Of a stretch of DNA of 64,000 bases, positions 1 through 8,960 are shown piece by piece. The number at the start of each line of letters is the position of its first letter. Position 1 is the stretch's first letter. The notes under the pieces are model-generated. The model did no database searches. It saw nothing but the letters and a program-made list of their open reading frames with translations, and had not been told where the DNA came from. Both the position numbers and the translations under genes were made by a program. Source of the DNA: Roseburia_C sp900315735 (GTDB lineage Bacteria; Bacillota; Clostridia; Lachnospirales; Lachnospiraceae); assembly GCA_052118425.1 (NCBI GenBank), contig JBQKHF010000006.1. One strand, written 5' to 3'.

Positions 1-96
1 TATTTTGAAAAAGGGCTTTTCGGGAGCTTTGTTAAAGTTACCCATTTTTACCATAAAAAGAATTTTGAAATTTCCAGCTAATATATGCTTGACTTT
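1..96. other. Window edge beyond folP; no gene recognised
   Basis: This is the stretch downstream of folP on the minus strand. The folP stop TGA overlaps an ATG (ATGA, 97-100), but that frame runs only 20 codons before a stop and resembles no folate enzyme. I see no folB or folK start, although those genes often follow folP. Confidence 0.4.
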
Positions 97-912
97 TCAT
101 AGCTGGTCTCCATCTCTGATTGCTTCTGCCATCTTAATTGCCTCTACATTGGCACGCACATTGTGTACACGGACGAAGCCGCAATGTGCCCATACAGCAT
201 AAGCACTGGTTACTGCTGTGGCAGTATCACGCTCCTTTGCCGGAACATCCAAAGTCAGACCGATTACTGACTTCCGGGATGTGCCAAGCAGCACCGGATA
301 GCCCAGTTCATTCAGTTCTCCCACGCATCGGATAGCTTCCAAATTATTCTCATAAGTCTTGCCAAATCCCACACCTGGGTCTGTCATAATACCGTCTTCA
401 CGAATCCCTGCTTCTTTCGCAAGACGCAAGGTCTCCCGCAAATCATTTTTCATATCTTCCATAAAATTCGTATAGTCTGCTTCGTTGCGGTTATGCATCA
501 GGCAGCATGCAGCATCATATTTTGCAATCACGCCTGCCATTTTATCATCTGCTTTCAATCCCCAGATGTCATTTAAAAGATGGGCTCCTGCTGCAAGGTT
601 TGCCTCTGCCACCCTGCTCTTATAGGTGTCTACGGAAACCGGCACATCAAAGCGGCTTACAATTGCTTCTACCACCGGAACAGTACGCTCGATTTCTTCT
701 TCATCAGAAATCTTTGTATAACCCGGTCTTGTGGATTCGCCACCCACATCAATGATATCTGCTCCCTGTGCCATCATTTCTTCCACATGTTTTAATGCAA
801 GATCTAACTGATTATAACTTCCCCCATCTGAAAAAGAATCCGGTGTTACATTTAAGATTCCCATTACATAAGTATGATTTGCTGTGTCAAATGTCCGATT
901 TCCTATTCTCAT
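97..912 (-). CDS. folP: Dihydropteroate synthase
   Basis: Condenses 6-hydroxymethyl-dihydropterin diphosphate with p-aminobenzoate to give dihydropteroate in folate synthesis; it is the sulfonamide target. The 271-residue product has the family motifs in order: MGILNVTPDSFSDGG near residues 17-31, DVGGESTRPG near 55, GVGFGK, and LLGTSRKS near the end. The frame is open further upstream to 1050, but that extension is basic and comes from a repeat; the ATG at 912 has an AAGGAGA site just before it and begins at the normal family N-terminus. It is the last gene of the parE-parC-folC-folE-HD-folP run. Confidence 0.96.
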   Translation of the reverse strand: MRIGNRTFDTANHTYVMGILNVTPDSFSDGGSYNQLDLALKHVEEMMAQGADIIDVGGESTRPGYTKISDEEEIERTVPVVEAIVSRFDVPVSVDTYKSRVAEANLAAGAHLLNDIWGLKADDKMAGVIAKYDAACCLMHNRNEADYTNFMEDMKNDLRETLRLAKEAGIREDGIMTDPGVGFGKTYENNLEAIRCVGELNELGYPVLLGTSRKSVIGLTLDVPAKERDTATAVTSAYAVWAHCGFVRVHNVRANVEAIKMAEAIRDGDQL

Positions 913-935
913 TTTTCTTCTCCTTTTTATGCTGC

Positions 936-980
936 CTGCAGAACCTTTCACCGGCAGCTTCTTGCGGATGCCTGGCAGCT
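936..980. repeat. Diverged copy A of GAACCT..ACCGGCAG repeat
   Basis: A 45-base sequence in the short gap between the HD gene and folP. It aligns without gaps to 20317-20361 and 55628-55672 (shared blocks CAGAACCT, CACC, GCAG and TTCTT). It touches the stop codon of the HD gene. Confidence 0.5.
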
Positions 981-1486
981 TAAAACCAGTTCTCCGGTTT
1001 ATTTTTCTCTTCTTCACTCCACTTGCAGCTGTCTGCTGCTTCACAGGCAAAGCATATACGGGATGCCTTGTCCGCCCATTTCATAAGCTGTGTAAATGCT
1101 GTCTGCCATAATTTCTCCCCGTGCAGCTCCCCGCGGGTTTCTCTTCGGTGAGCAAGAATTGCCCGGCAGATGATATCTCCCTTTTCCTTTGGATAGCCTA
1201 TAGTTGCAAAAATCTCTCCTGCAAATTCGGCAGATGCCGCTGCATGAGAGATTCCCTGTTCATATTCTTTCATACGACCGATATCATGAAGCAGGGCATA
1301 TAGATATATCATCTCTTCCTCAAAGCCAAGCTGCTCCTTTAAATTGCGGATCTGTGCCAGACGTGCCACATCCATAAAGTGTTCCATATTATGTCTGCAA
1401 TAGATTCTGTCCGCTTCCAGACGGGCAATTTCTTTTACGGTTTCCCGGTATTGCTCCTGGTGTAAAAGTCTTGCTACATATTCCAT
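980..1486 (-). CDS. HD-domain protein of the folate cluster
   Basis: A 168-residue soluble protein of the HD metal-dependent phosphohydrolase superfamily. Metal-ligand positions are visible: RHNMEH at 31-36, LLHDIG at 65-70, and further histidines in the GISHAAA and ILAHRRE segments. It lies between folE (13-base gap) and folP, so an inferred role is dephosphorylation or another pterin-side step, such as removal of phosphate from dihydroneopterin phosphates. Family membership alone does not prove a substrate. The ATG at 1486 has a modest GGTGATG site. The C-terminal end is rich in Lys, Glu and Asn. Confidence 0.8.
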   Translation of the reverse strand: MEYVARLLHQEQYRETVKEIARLEADRIYCRHNMEHFMDVARLAQIRNLKEQLGFEEEMIYLYALLHDIGRMKEYEQGISHAAASAEFAGEIFATIGYPKEKGDIICRAILAHRRETRGELHGEKLWQTAFTQLMKWADKASRICFACEAADSCKWSEEEKNKPENWF

Positions 1487-1499
1487 TTCATCACCATAT

Positions 1500-2054
1500 C
1501 TAACGCACCATCTGGAAAAATTTATTTACCAGACGTTCATCCTTATTAAAGATACCACGGGTCACATAAGTAACTGTCTTGCTGCCCGGCTTCTTAATAC
1601 CACGCATCGTCATACACATATGCTCTGCTTCCATCATGACCATGACACCCTTCGGCTTTAACTGCTCCATCAGTGCATCTGCCACCTGTGCCGTAAGCTG
1701 CTCCTGAATCTGAAGCCGTCTTGCATAGATTTCCACGGTTCTTGCCAGTTTGCTGATGCCGACTACTTCTCCATTTGGGATATAAGCAACGTGAGCTTTT
1801 CCATAAAACGGGAGCATATGATGTTCACAGGTAGAGTAAAAAGTTATATCCTTTTCTACTACCATTTCATTGTTGCTGGCATGAAATCTTTTCTTTAAAG
1901 GTTCTGCAGCATCCATATCCATTCCGCCAAAGATTTCTTCATACATCCGTGCAATACGATCCGGAGTATCAAGTAATCCTTCCCGGTTCACATCTTCGCC
2001 AATACCTTCTAATATCAGCCGTACACCTGCTTCCACTTTCTCTTTATCTATCAT
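1500..2054 (-). CDS. folE: GTP cyclohydrolase I
   Basis: Converts GTP to 7,8-dihydroneopterin triphosphate, the first step of folate synthesis. The 184-residue product carries the zinc and active-site motif STCEHHMLPF (Cys76, His78, His79), then VGISKLARTVEIYARRLQIQE and the C-terminal EAEHMCMTMRG containing the second zinc cysteine. The chosen ATG at 2054 has an AGGAAGGA site and overlaps the end of folC by 11 bases, which suggests translational coupling. The open frame upstream (to 2120) is only folC sequence read in another frame. Confidence 0.96.
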   Translation of the reverse strand: MIDKEKVEAGVRLILEGIGEDVNREGLLDTPDRIARMYEEIFGGMDMDAAEPLKKRFHASNNEMVVEKDITFYSTCEHHMLPFYGKAHVAYIPNGEVVGISKLARTVEIYARRLQIQEQLTAQVADALMEQLKPKGVMVMMEAEHMCMTMRGIKKPGSKTVTYVTRGIFNKDERLVNKFFQMVR

Positions 2055-3366
2055 TCTTCTGTCCTTCCTGATACTGTATGACAGCCTTCTTTGCCTCAGC
2101 AAGATATGACAGGGAGCCAAATATCAGCACCACATCTTCTTTTGAACTCTCAGCAATTGCATGTCTTACCGCATCTTCAATCAAAGGTTCTGTTATTACT
2201 GTTTGATAGCCTGCTGCCTTCGCTTCTTCCGCCAGCTTATCTGCCGGAAGTGCCCTGCTGTTATGCGGTGTTACCGCATATACTGTTTCCGAGTAAGGAC
2301 GCATTATCTTTAAAATCTTCTCATGCGCCTTATCAGCAAGCACCCCTATTATATAGGTTATCTTACGATTTGTAAAACAGTTTTCCAGTGTTTTTGCAAG
2401 TTGCAGTGCTGCGCCCTCATTATGGGCGCCATCCAGAATACATAATGGTTCCTCTAAAACACGTTCAAACCGTCCATTCCAGCAGACTTTCTGAAAGCCA
2501 TTTTGTATCACAGATAAGGTAAGCTGCAGAAATGTTTTTTCTTTCAATACTTCTATTACCTTAAGCGCACAGGCTGCATTGGCTGCCTGATAAGCACCGG
2601 TCAACGGGAGTCTTATCTTCCACTGTGCGTCATCTTCCCTTACATAATCAAACTGCATTCCATTCATATCAAAGAAAAGATTTCTTATGGCATCCTTCTT
2701 CGGCTGATACAACTGTGCCTTAAGCCTTTCTGCCTCTTTGACAAGAACCTCTATCACTACATCTTCCTGCCAGGCAGATACCACCGGACAATTTTCTTTT
2801 ATGATTCCAGCCTTTGCAGATGCAATCTCTTCCAGAGTATTTCCCAGAAACTGCATATGATCCATGCTGATAGAAGTAATGACACTGCAAAGAGGATGGG
2901 TAATCAGATTGGTTGCATCCTCTCTTCCGCCCATGCCGGTTTCCAATAACACCACATCACATTTTTCTTCTCTAAAATATAAAAATGCTGCTGCCGTCTC
3001 TACTTCAAAGGAAGTCGGATGTGGAAGTCCTTTTTCCGTCAGTGCATGACAGGCTTTCTCTACTTTTTCCATCAAGGCAGCGTATGCTTCTTCGGAAATT
3101 GCTTTTCCGTTTATCTGCCAGATTTCCCGATAGGAAAAGACTGCCGGGGAACTGTATCTGCCTACCTTTAAGCCGGCTTCTTCCAATACCGCCTGAAGCA
3201 TTGCTCCAACGGAGCCTTTTCCGTTAGTTCCCGCAATGTGAATGATAGATAGGTCTTCCTGCACATTTCCCAATTCCTTCATCAGTGCCCGGATACTGTC
3301 CAGCCCTAATATACTGCCATATTTTTTTGTTTCTTCTACAAATGCAAGTGCCTGCTGATATGTCAA
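2044..3366 (-). CDS. folC: Bifunctional folylpolyglutamate/dihydrofolate synthase
   Basis: ATP-dependent Mur-ligase-family enzyme that adds glutamate to dihydropteroate and to folates. The 440-residue product has the P-loop IAGTNGKGS (44-52), the SPAVFSYREIWQING loop, and the C-terminal ILDGAHNEGAA motif. The start appears to be a TTG at 3366: no in-frame ATG precedes the conserved MTYQQAL N-terminus, and an AAAGGAG site lies in the end of parC. Only one base separates the parC stop from this start, so expression is probably coupled to the topoisomerase genes. Confidence 0.94.
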   Translation of the reverse strand: MTYQQALAFVEETKKYGSILGLDSIRALMKELGNVQEDLSIIHIAGTNGKGSVGAMLQAVLEEAGLKVGRYSSPAVFSYREIWQINGKAISEEAYAALMEKVEKACHALTEKGLPHPTSFEVETAAAFLYFREEKCDVVLLETGMGGREDATNLITHPLCSVITSISMDHMQFLGNTLEEIASAKAGIIKENCPVVSAWQEDVVIEVLVKEAERLKAQLYQPKKDAIRNLFFDMNGMQFDYVREDDAQWKIRLPLTGAYQAANAACALKVIEVLKEKTFLQLTLSVIQNGFQKVCWNGRFERVLEEPLCILDGAHNEGAALQLAKTLENCFTNRKITYIIGVLADKAHEKILKIMRPYSETVYAVTPHNSRALPADKLAEEAKAAGYQTVITEPLIEDAVRHAIAESSKEDVVLIFGSLSYLAEAKKAVIQYQEGQKNDR

Positions 3367-3367
3367 T

Positions 3368-5605
3368 TTATTTCTTTACTCCTTTGGTTGCACGGTTTCC
3401 GATATGAAGCCGGTTCAATGCGATTTCTTTGTCTTTTACCATGACTACCGGCGGTTCTTCCTCGCCCAGTGCATAGATGTTGGTAAGTTCATCCCCTGCT
3501 GCAAGCTTCATTCCGCAGACTCCGATTGCGCCCTTCTTCTTCTCAGGAATGGTATCTGCCGCAATCCGTAGGAACATATCCTTTGCGGACTGCATAACAA
3601 TGGTCATATTTTCTTCTACCGGTGCTACAAATACAACTGCATCACCATCTGCAAGCTTCGTGGCTGCTGTGGTACGTTTTGCTACATCAAATTCTTTTCC
3701 ATCCACCTGTTTTAACATGGCTGTCTTGGTTCCAAATAACAGCTTCTGTGTGCACAGTGTTGCCAGATCCGTAATATAAATCAACTGCTCTTTGGAGCTG
3801 TCATAATTACTTACATTATCAATCGGCTGTCCCTTATCACGGAACTTTCCAAACGGCAAATCAACTACCTTCAGAAGGTGCATCTGGCCGGTATTGGTAA
3901 AGATGCAGATTTTTCCGGTATTCATGCAATGAAGTACATAACGGTTCTCGCTGTCTGCTGCCTCTTTATTACGCTCGTAAGTAGCCACGTCAATGGTTTT
4001 TGCATAGCCGAAACGATCCATTAAGAAAACTACTTCCATCTCTTCCATCTTCTTTTCTTCATAAACGGCAGCTTCCACATTGTCGATATGGGTACGACGT
4101 TCTCTGGAATAATTTTTCTTAAGACCGTCTAATTCCTTCATGATTACCTTCGCCATTGTACTGCGGTTGGTAAGGATATCTTCGTATTCTGCGATATTCT
4201 TTAATGTGGTATTATGCTCATCCATCAGTGCTTCCACTTCCAGACCAATCAGCTTATAGAGACGCATCTCTAAAATTGCTGTTGCCTGACGCTCTGTAAA
4301 GTTTAATTTCGAAGCTTTCTTTTCGGATTCTTTTGTTTTAAATTTAATATTTTCTGTTACACCGTTCATCAGGCAGTTTTTCGCATCCTTGATATTACGG
4401 CTTCCTCTTAAGATTTCAATAATTAAATCAATAACATCACAGGCACGGATTAATCCTTCCTGAATCTCTTTCTTGTCCAGTTCCTTTGCCAGTAACGTCT
4501 TATATTTTCTGGTTGCAAGCTCATACTGGAACTTTACATGGTGGCGGATAATCGGAACCAGTCCCAAAGTCTCCGGTCTTCCATCTGCTACTGCCAGCAT
4601 ATTGACACCAAAGGTATCCTCTAATTTCGTCTTCTTATAAAGGAGATTGCAAAGGTTCTGTGCATCTGCTCCCTTTCGAAGCTCAATGACAATACGGATT
4701 CCCTCTTTGGAAGACTGGTTGGAAATATCCACAATATCGTTGGTCTTTTTAGTCTCAACCAGACTGTAGACATCATTTAAGAATTTTCCGATATTGGCTC
4801 CAATCATGGTATATGGAATCTCTGTAATAACCAGACGCTCTTTTCCACCTTTTACTGCTTCAATCTCTACTTTTCCACGAACTTTAATCTTACCAATTCC
4901 AGTCTCATATATAGAAAGAAGTTCATCCTGATTGGTTACAATTCCACCGGTCGGGAAATCCGGTCCCTTGATATATTTCATCATTTCTTCGGTTGTAATA
5001 TCCGGATTCTTCATATATGCTTTGACACCGTCAATGACTTCGCCAAAATTATGTGGCGGAATGCTGGTTGCCATACCAACGGCAATACCCTCAGCACCGT
5101 TTACCAAGAGGTTCGGCACCTTTACCGGAAGTACCTCCGGCTCTTTTTCTGTTTCATCAAAGTTTGGTACAAAATCTACCACGTCTTTATCCAAATCCGC
5201 AAGGTATGCTTCCTGGGTAATCTTCTGCAGACGCGCCTCGGTATATCGCATCGCAGCCGCTCCATCCCCCTCGATGGAACCAAAGTTACCATGACCATCT
5301 ACCAGTGGCAGTCCCTTCTTAAACTCCTGCGCCATTACCACCAGTGCATCATAAATGGAGCTGTCACCATGCGGATGATATTTACCCATGGTATCTCCCA
5401 CGATACGGGCACATTTACGATAAGGTTTATCATAACGGATGCCAAGTTCGTGCATATCATAAAGTGTTCTTCGCTGTACCGGCTTCAGACCGTCTCTGAC
5501 ATCCGGTAATGCTCTTGCGATAATAACGCTCATGGCATAATCGATATAAGATTTCTGCATTACTTCCGAATACTCGGTGCGGATAATCTGTTCTTTCGTT
5601 TCCAT
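3368..5605 (-). CDS. parC: DNA topoisomerase IV subunit A
   Basis: Breakage-reunion subunit of a type IIA topoisomerase, pairing with the ATPase subunit just upstream. The 745-residue product has the winged-helix region HPHGDSSIYD (77-86; the quinolone-determining region with serine at the usual sensitive positions) and the catalytic tyrosine in AAMRYTEARL (Tyr121). The C-terminal beta-propeller lacks a recognisable GyrA-box (QRRGGKG type), which favours topoisomerase IV over gyrase. Clostridial type IIA paralogues are easily mis-named, so ParC rather than a second GyrA is inferred. Confidence 0.88.
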   Translation of the reverse strand: METKEQIIRTEYSEVMQKSYIDYAMSVIIARALPDVRDGLKPVQRRTLYDMHELGIRYDKPYRKCARIVGDTMGKYHPHGDSSIYDALVVMAQEFKKGLPLVDGHGNFGSIEGDGAAAMRYTEARLQKITQEAYLADLDKDVVDFVPNFDETEKEPEVLPVKVPNLLVNGAEGIAVGMATSIPPHNFGEVIDGVKAYMKNPDITTEEMMKYIKGPDFPTGGIVTNQDELLSIYETGIGKIKVRGKVEIEAVKGGKERLVITEIPYTMIGANIGKFLNDVYSLVETKKTNDIVDISNQSSKEGIRIVIELRKGADAQNLCNLLYKKTKLEDTFGVNMLAVADGRPETLGLVPIIRHHVKFQYELATRKYKTLLAKELDKKEIQEGLIRACDVIDLIIEILRGSRNIKDAKNCLMNGVTENIKFKTKESEKKASKLNFTERQATAILEMRLYKLIGLEVEALMDEHNTTLKNIAEYEDILTNRSTMAKVIMKELDGLKKNYSRERRTHIDNVEAAVYEEKKMEEMEVVFLMDRFGYAKTIDVATYERNKEAADSENRYVLHCMNTGKICIFTNTGQMHLLKVVDLPFGKFRDKGQPIDNVSNYDSSKEQLIYITDLATLCTQKLLFGTKTAMLKQVDGKEFDVAKRTTAATKLADGDAVVFVAPVEENMTIVMQSAKDMFLRIAADTIPEKKKGAIGVCGMKLAAGDELTNIYALGEEEPPVVMVKDKEIALNRLHIGNRATKGVKK

Positions 5606-5650
5606 AATCTATCCAATTCCTTCCTGATTTTCTGCTTCTATTATAGAAAT

Positions 5651-7573
5651 TTATATGTCAAGTTCTGCATCCTTTGCATTATCATAGATGAATTTACGAC
5701 GCGGCGGTACATCTGTTCCCATCAGCATCTCTGTCACATCTGATGCCATTCTGGCATCTTCGATTTCTACCTGTTTTAACATTCTTGTCTCCGGATTCAA
5801 GGTTGTCTCCCAAAGCTGCTGTGCGTCCATCTCTCCAAGACCTTTGTAACGCTGCAACGTAAAGGAACCCTTATGTGTCTTACGATAGCGGGCAAGGGCT
5901 GCATCATCATAAAGGTATTCCTCTTCTCCCTTACTTGGCATCGCTTTATACAAAGGAGGCATCGCAATATAAACATGTCCTTCGTAAATCAGTTCCGGCA
6001 TAAACCGGTAAAATAAAGTCAGAAGCAATGTTGAAATATGTGCTCCATCCACGTCCGCATCTGCCATGATAATAATCTTATCATAACGAAGCTTGCTGAT
6101 ATCAAAGTCATTTCCATATCCTTCGGAAAATCCACAGCCAAATGCATAAATCATGGTCTTAATCTCTGCATTTGCCAATACTTTATCAATACTTGCCTTC
6201 TCTACATTTAATATCTTTCCACGAATCGGAAGAATTGCCTGGAACATTCGGTTTCTTGCAGTCTTTGCAGAACCACCCGCAGAATCTCCCTCGACGATAA
6301 AGATTTCACATTTGGAGGCATCACGGCTTTCGCAGTTTGCCAGTTTTCCATTGGAATCAAAAGAGAATTTCTGCTTGGTCAGAAGATTGGTTTTCGCCTT
6401 CTCTTCCGTCTTACGAATCTTTGCTGCTTTTTCTGCACATCCGATAATTGCCTTTAAGGTATCTAAGTTACGGTCAAAGTACATCTGGATTTCATCATTG
6501 GTCACTTTTCCGGTAGCTCTTGCTGCATCCTGATTATCAAGCTTTGTTTTCGTCTGTCCTTCAAATCTTGGGTCCGGATGTTTTACGGAAATAACAGCAG
6601 TCATTCCGTTTCTTACATCTGTTCCGGTAAAGTTTGCATCCTTCTCTTTTAAGATACCAAGCTCTCTTGCATAGGAATTAATCACCTGGGTAAAAGTTGT
6701 CTTAAATCCGGTCAGATGGGTTCCGCCCTCTGCATTGTAAATATTATTACAGAAGCCCAGCACGTTCTCATGGAATTCCGTCGTATACTGGAATGCCACT
6801 TCAACAGAAATGCCCTCAGATTCTCCTTTATAATAAATGACATCATGGAGACATTCATTGTTCTGATTCATCTCTTTTACAAAGCCGATAATTCCATCCG
6901 GCTCATGATATTCAATATGTTCTACTTCTTCTCCACGTTTATCTTCATAAATAATGGTTAAGGCAGGATTTAAATATGCAGTCTCATGGAGACGGCTCTT
7001 TACTTCATCCTCTTTAAATCTTGTCTTCTCAAAGATTTCCGGATCCGGCAGGAAATTAATCTTCGTTCCGGTCTTTTTCGTCTTTCCAATCGTTGGCAGC
7101 AGTCCATTTACCAGCTCTACCGTCGGCACACCACGCTCATAGCGGTCGTGATGCACATATCCGTCTCTGCTTATCTCTACATCCATATAAGTAGAAAGTG
7201 CATTTACAACGGAGGAACCTACTCCATGAAGACCACCGCTGGTCTTATATGCTGCATTATCAAATTTTCCGCCGGCATGCAGGGTAGAAAATACGACACG
7301 GGCTGCCGATACACCCTTCTTATGCATTCCCACCGGAATTCCTCGTCCGTTATCTTCTACGGTACAGGAGCCATCTGCCTCTAATGTGACACGGATGGTA
7401 TCACATACACCGGCAAGATGCTCATCTACCGAGTTATCCACGATTTCATATATTAAATGGTTCAATCCTTTTCTTGATACGCTTCCAATATACATTCCCG
7501 GTCTCTTCCGGACAGCTTCCAATCCTTCCAGCACGGAAATACTGCTCGCATCATATGTTTCCTGTTTCGCCAT
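5651..7573 (-). CDS. parE: DNA topoisomerase IV subunit B (ATPase)
   Basis: ATPase subunit of the type IIA topoisomerase; works with the parC product 45 bases downstream. The 640-residue protein shows the GHKL ATP site (EIVDNSVDE, EDNGRGIPVG, GGLHGVGSSVVNAL), the TOPRIM motifs EGDSAGGSAK and MADADVDGAH, and the C-terminal RYKGLGEM plus PPRRKFI ending seen in GyrB/ParE. The start ATG has an AAAGGA site. A strong promoter lies 50-80 bases upstream. This gene opens the topoisomerase-folate operon. Confidence 0.9.
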   Translation of the reverse strand: MAKQETYDASSISVLEGLEAVRKRPGMYIGSVSRKGLNHLIYEIVDNSVDEHLAGVCDTIRVTLEADGSCTVEDNGRGIPVGMHKKGVSAARVVFSTLHAGGKFDNAAYKTSGGLHGVGSSVVNALSTYMDVEISRDGYVHHDRYERGVPTVELVNGLLPTIGKTKKTGTKINFLPDPEIFEKTRFKEDEVKSRLHETAYLNPALTIIYEDKRGEEVEHIEYHEPDGIIGFVKEMNQNNECLHDVIYYKGESEGISVEVAFQYTTEFHENVLGFCNNIYNAEGGTHLTGFKTTFTQVINSYARELGILKEKDANFTGTDVRNGMTAVISVKHPDPRFEGQTKTKLDNQDAARATGKVTNDEIQMYFDRNLDTLKAIIGCAEKAAKIRKTEEKAKTNLLTKQKFSFDSNGKLANCESRDASKCEIFIVEGDSAGGSAKTARNRMFQAILPIRGKILNVEKASIDKVLANAEIKTMIYAFGCGFSEGYGNDFDISKLRYDKIIIMADADVDGAHISTLLLTLFYRFMPELIYEGHVYIAMPPLYKAMPSKGEEEYLYDDAALARYRKTHKGSFTLQRYKGLGEMDAQQLWETTLNPETRMLKQVEIEDARMASDVTEMLMGTDVPPRRKFIYDNAKDAELDI

Positions 7574-7623
7574 TGTTCCAATCCTTTCTTTCTAAAGACT
7601 GCTTCAAAAGAAGCCCTGCGGCT

Positions 7624-7652
7624 AGTATAACACATGGAGATTTTTTTGGCAA
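7624..7652 (-). promoter_or_regulatory. Sigma-A-type promoter of parE operon
   Basis: Minus-strand -35 TTGCCA (7647-7652), a 17-base spacer, and -10 TATACT (7624-7629), about 50 bases ahead of the parE start. Confidence 0.75.
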
Positions 7653-7683
7653 ACATGTGTTTTCTTATTTTCTGCGGAACAAA

Positions 7684-7800
7684 GAATGTGCCTTGGCACA
7701 TTCTCGCGCCTGCGGCGGTCGCTTGCGACATCTACCTTATACGCCGCAGTGCGCATCCTCGCGGAGCGTTTTTTACTTTACAGGAAAGCAATTTCCTGTA
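7684..7800. repeat. Nested inverted repeats between DUF1002 gene and parE
   Basis: A GC-richer intergenic segment made of consecutive hairpins. A 9-bp perfect stem with a 2-base loop lies at 7684-7703. An imperfect larger stem pairs TGCGGCG with CGCCGCA around 7705-7753. A 13-bp perfect stem, ACTTTACAGGAAA/TTTCCTGTAAAGT, occupies about 7775-7804. No open frame or protein similarity is seen. Confidence 0.6.
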
Positions 7801-7805
7801 AAGTT

Positions 7806-7845
7806 AAAAAACAACTACCAAGATCATCTCAGTAGTTGTTTTGAA
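7806..7845 (-). terminator. Terminator of the DUF1002 gene
   Basis: Stem AACAACTAC/GTAGTTGTT (7810-7818 with 7832-7840) with a further inner stem AGAT/ATCT; on the minus strand a T-run follows. It lies 22 bases past the DUF1002 stop. Confidence 0.75.
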
Positions 7846-7866
7846 CTGCCAGTAACAGGTTCCGTC

Positions 7867-8946
7867 TTAACTAAACAGATTTTTAAAGAAATCTGCAATA
7901 GATGAAAACAGGTTGGAGAAGAAGCTTCCAATCTTATCAAAGATTCCATCTGCACCAAGGTTTTCAATCTTATCATAAATGGATTTTGCCTGATTTACAA
8001 GACTGTCCACATCAAGGTCGAGATTGCCGATTTTCTTTAAAAGCTCTAGTAACTGTGCTTTCTGGTCTTCGGTCAGTGTTACATCAAATTTATCTGCTGC
8101 TTCATCAATGGCTTTGCGAATGCTGTCATCATCAGTGAGACCATTTTCTGCAATCTGCTGTTTTAAGTATGCTACCAGTCCTTCGACAGACTCTGCATCT
8201 GCTCCGGTGCTGCTTTCAAGCTGTCCGGTTAATACCAGCTCATTTAAGGCGGTATCCACATTTTCCTGTGGAAGTTCTTTTCCGGTCATCTCCTGATATG
8301 CTTTAAATACGCCAACCAGTGCAGCGGTTCCTGAAATATTTTTCGGTCCTGCCACGATGATATCTGCATCTTCAATTCCTGCAGTTACCAGTGCGTTTTT
8401 ATACATACCAACGGTACAGTAAGAAATATTCTTTGTAGAAATATTGATTCCATTTCCTTTATCCTTCTTTACAATCACAACGGAGGACCAGGACTTGCTT
8501 CCAATCTGGGAAGATGGAATGTAAGCGTCCAGATACTGATGCTCTTCGGAGTTGCTTACTGTCACTACGTCATAGTTATCAAGCTGTGCCGGATCAATTC
8601 CCATCAGACTCAAAACAGTATTCTTCTGGTCTTCGGATAAGTCTGCGCCCAATGCCAGATATGGTTTGTCGCTTTCCTTGATTACAACATTGTCATCTGC
8701 TTTATCATTGGCTGCTGCCGGATTATCTGTGGCTGCTCCGGCATCCGGTGTACTGCTGTCTGCTCCATTATCCGGATTTGCTGCCGCATCAGAGCCATTA
8801 TCTGCTCCATTTGCTGCACCGTTTTCTCCGGCTGTCTCTGTAGATAAGGTACCGGTTACTTCTGCTGCGGATGCCTGAAATGGCACACTAAGAAACAGCA
8901 TACATGCCAATCCCATTCCCATTATTTTTTTGATATGTTTTTTCAT
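7867..8946 (-). CDS. Secreted DUF1002 domain protein
   Basis: A 359-residue exported protein of unknown function. It has a Sec signal peptide (Lys-rich start, hydrophobic core, cleavage after QASA near residue 27). An Ala/Asp/Asn-rich linker runs to about residue 85. The DUF1002 region follows, with YLALGADLSEDQ, the SNSEEHQYLDAYIP segment and the IIVAGPKNISGTAALVG segment. The C-terminus (FFSNLFSSIADFFKNLF) is amphipathic. The start is the ATG at 8946, with an AAGGAGG site, rather than the open extension to 8985. It lies 14 bases downstream of the hydrolase gene, so co-transcription is likely. Confidence 0.85.
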   Translation of the reverse strand: MKKHIKKIMGMGLACMLFLSVPFQASAAEVTGTLSTETAGENGAANGADNGSDAAANPDNGADSSTPDAGAATDNPAAANDKADDNVVIKESDKPYLALGADLSEDQKNTVLSLMGIDPAQLDNYDVVTVSNSEEHQYLDAYIPSSQIGSKSWSSVVIVKKDKGNGINISTKNISYCTVGMYKNALVTAGIEDADIIVAGPKNISGTAALVGVFKAYQEMTGKELPQENVDTALNELVLTGQLESSTGADAESVEGLVAYLKQQIAENGLTDDDSIRKAIDEAADKFDVTLTEDQKAQLLELLKKIGNLDLDVDSLVNQAKSIYDKIENLGADGIFDKIGSFFSNLFSSIADFFKNLFS

Positions 8947-8960
8947 TTTTTCCTCCTTTT

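Noticed and set aside
38..100. 20-codon frame directly after folP, sharing ATGA
   Set aside because: It stops after 20 codons and resembles no known protein; kept only as a note at the window edge.
913..1050. 46-residue N-terminal extension of folP
   Set aside because: Basic low-quality sequence encoded by the intergenic repeat and HD-gene end; the ATG at 912 has the binding site and the normal FolP start.
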